A DNA stretch of 48,111 nt from Pseudofrankia coriaricola (GTDB taxonomy: Bacteria > Actinomycetota > Actinomycetes > Frankiales > Frankiaceae), in NCBI RefSeq assembly GCF_001854805.1, contig NZ_MBLO01000219.1, positions 6,539-54,649 of the forward strand, written 5' to 3'. Below, one piece after another: positions 47,249 to 48,111 of the stretch. The translations under genes and the position numbers were made by a program. Under the pieces are notes generated by a model. It was not told the DNA's origin. It made no database searches and saw nothing but the letters and a program-made list of their open reading frames with translations. The first letter of the stretch is position 1. Each line of letters opens with the position of its first letter.

Positions 47249-48111
47249 AACGCGGGCTCCGCCGCCGAGACGATCGGCGGAACCTTCAGGTGCCAGTCGG
47301 TCGCAAGCTGGTAGGCGTGGCCGGCGTTGAAAACGGCCGCCTCCTCGAACGGCCGGCCGGCGAGCTGCAGCGACAGCGGCAGGCCGCCCTCGCCGAAGCC
47401 GATCGGCAGCGAGAGGGCGGGGTAGCCCACCGCGTTCCAGACCCCGGTCTGCACCACCTGCAGCAGCTCGTCGAGCCCCGTCCCGGCGATCCGCGGCGCA
47501 CCGCGCACCGCGGTCGGGGTGAGGACGAGGTCGAGGTCGGTGAACAGCTCGGCCATCCGGCGCTGCCCGACCCGGCGCACCCGCTGGACCTGGACATAGT
47601 CGGCACCGCTGGTAAGCGCCGCGGCGCCGATGGACAGCCGGGCGCCCCGGCCATAGTCGGCCCAGCGGCTGACGAGGTCGCCCCGGTGGTAGGCCAGCGC
47701 CTCGTGCCCGAGGCCCGTCATGGTGGCGGTGAACAGCTCACGGTAGAGGGGGATGCGCACCGGCACGACCTCGGCGCCCGCGGCGGTCAGCACCGCGACG
47801 GCGGCCTGCATCAGCCCGGCCAGCGCCGGGTCGGGCTCGATGTCGAGAAGGCCGTCAAGCATGTCCAGGCCGATGCGCACGCCCTCGAGCGAGCCGGTCA
47901 GCGCGGCGGCGTAGTCGGGTACCGGTACGTCGACGCTGGTCGCGTCGGACGGGTCGTGCCCCGCCATGACCCCGAGCATGACGGCGCAGTCGTAGGCGCT
48001 GCGGGCCATCGGTCCGATGTGGTCGTAGCTGTAGCCGAGCGGGGTGCAGCCCGACTTCGGCACCCGGCCAAAGGTCTGCTTCATCCCGGTGATGCCGTTG
48101 AACGCCGCCGG
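47242..48111 (-). CDS. amidase (amidase-signature family), N-terminal part outside the window
   Basis: 289 visible C-terminal residues, from L-P-A-A-F-N-G-I-T-G-M-K-Q-T-F-G-R-V-P-K-S-G-C onwards. The catalytic Lys and both Ser residues would lie just beyond the window edge. Sequence closely follows the neighbouring amidase (G-S-L-E-G-V-R-I-G-x-D, R-V-R-R-V-G-Q-R-R-M-A-E-L-F-T-D), so the two arose by tandem duplication and then diverged. Real start is not visible. Confidence 0.92.
   Translation of the reverse strand, partial: PAAFNGITGMKQTFGRVPKSGCTPLGYSYDHIGPMARSAYDCAVMLGVMAGHDPSDATSVDVPVPDYAAALTGSLEGVRIGLDMLDGLLDIEPDPALAGLMQAAVAVLTAAGAEVVPVRIPLYRELFTATMTGLGHEALAYHRGDLVSRWADYGRGARLSIGAAALTSGADYVQVQRVRRVGQRRMAELFTDLDLVLTPTAVRGAPRIAGTGLDELLQVVQTGVWNAVGYPALSLPIGFGEGGLPLSLQLAGRPFEEAAVFNAGHAYQLATDWHLKVPPIVSAAEPAFA

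Overview
This 48.1 kb window is high-GC DNA with dense, mostly short-spaced genes, frequent GTG/TTG starts, 4-nt ATGA overlaps and the gene families of a filamentous actinobacterium. The protein repertoire (many acyl-CoA dehydrogenases, cytochrome P450s, amidohydrolase-2 enzymes, branched-chain-type solute-binding proteins) suggests a Frankia/Pseudofrankia-like organism. That assignment is inference; there is no rRNA or tRNA gene in the window to confirm it.

Left part (1-9.7 kb). A minus-strand operon runs P450 -> [3Fe-4S] ferredoxin -> three acyl-CoA dehydrogenases (ACADs; the last cut by the window edge), behind a recognisable TTGACG-N17-TAGGGT promoter. Then come a small PLDc_N/SHOCT membrane protein, a membrane-anchored diacylglycerol-kinase-like lipid kinase, and a MerR regulator/methyltransferase divergent pair whose promoter has a 19-bp spacer holding a SoxR-box-like dyad. 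A second MerR-type gene is divergent from a large VIT-vWA protein, and the two share an unusually long perfect inverted repeat.

Centre (12.5-31.7 kb) is a catabolic region: a SnoaL-like protein plus Rieske oxygenase, an amidohydrolase plus lipoprotein solute-binding protein, four ACADs arranged as two translationally linked pairs, a GntR regulator, an SDR, a TetR regulator, a single-gene LivH-LivM-LivG transporter fusion, an aldehyde dehydrogenase, a small dimeric alpha+beta-barrel-like protein and a second P450. Together they look like uptake and stepwise oxidation of an acyl or alicyclic/aromatic substrate: import by the Liv system, hydroxylation by P450 or Rieske enzymes, alcohol and aldehyde oxidation by SDR and ALDH, then beta-oxidation by ACAD pairs. 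Two C-terminal ALDH fragments show that the region has been rearranged.

Right part (31.8-48.1 kb) is more mixed: a GNAT acetyltransferase; an XRE-cupin regulator divergent from a fused flavin dithiol-oxidase-like/methyltransferase protein with a His-rich loop; a serine hydrolase; a PNPOx-like protein; a truncated DUF222 gene; a Tat-exported glycerophosphodiester phosphodiesterase; a TetR relic; a DUF1254 protein; a signal-less solute-binding protein; an alpha/beta hydrolase divergent from an amidohydrolase with only 18 bp between starts; and two tandem amidases. No CRISPR array, complete insertion sequence, tRNA or rRNA was seen. The most unusual items are the LivHMG triple fusion, the 3 x 57-bp in-frame repeat inside an ACAD, the oxidoreductase-methyltransferase fusion, and several regulatory dyads that recur or fit known operator types.
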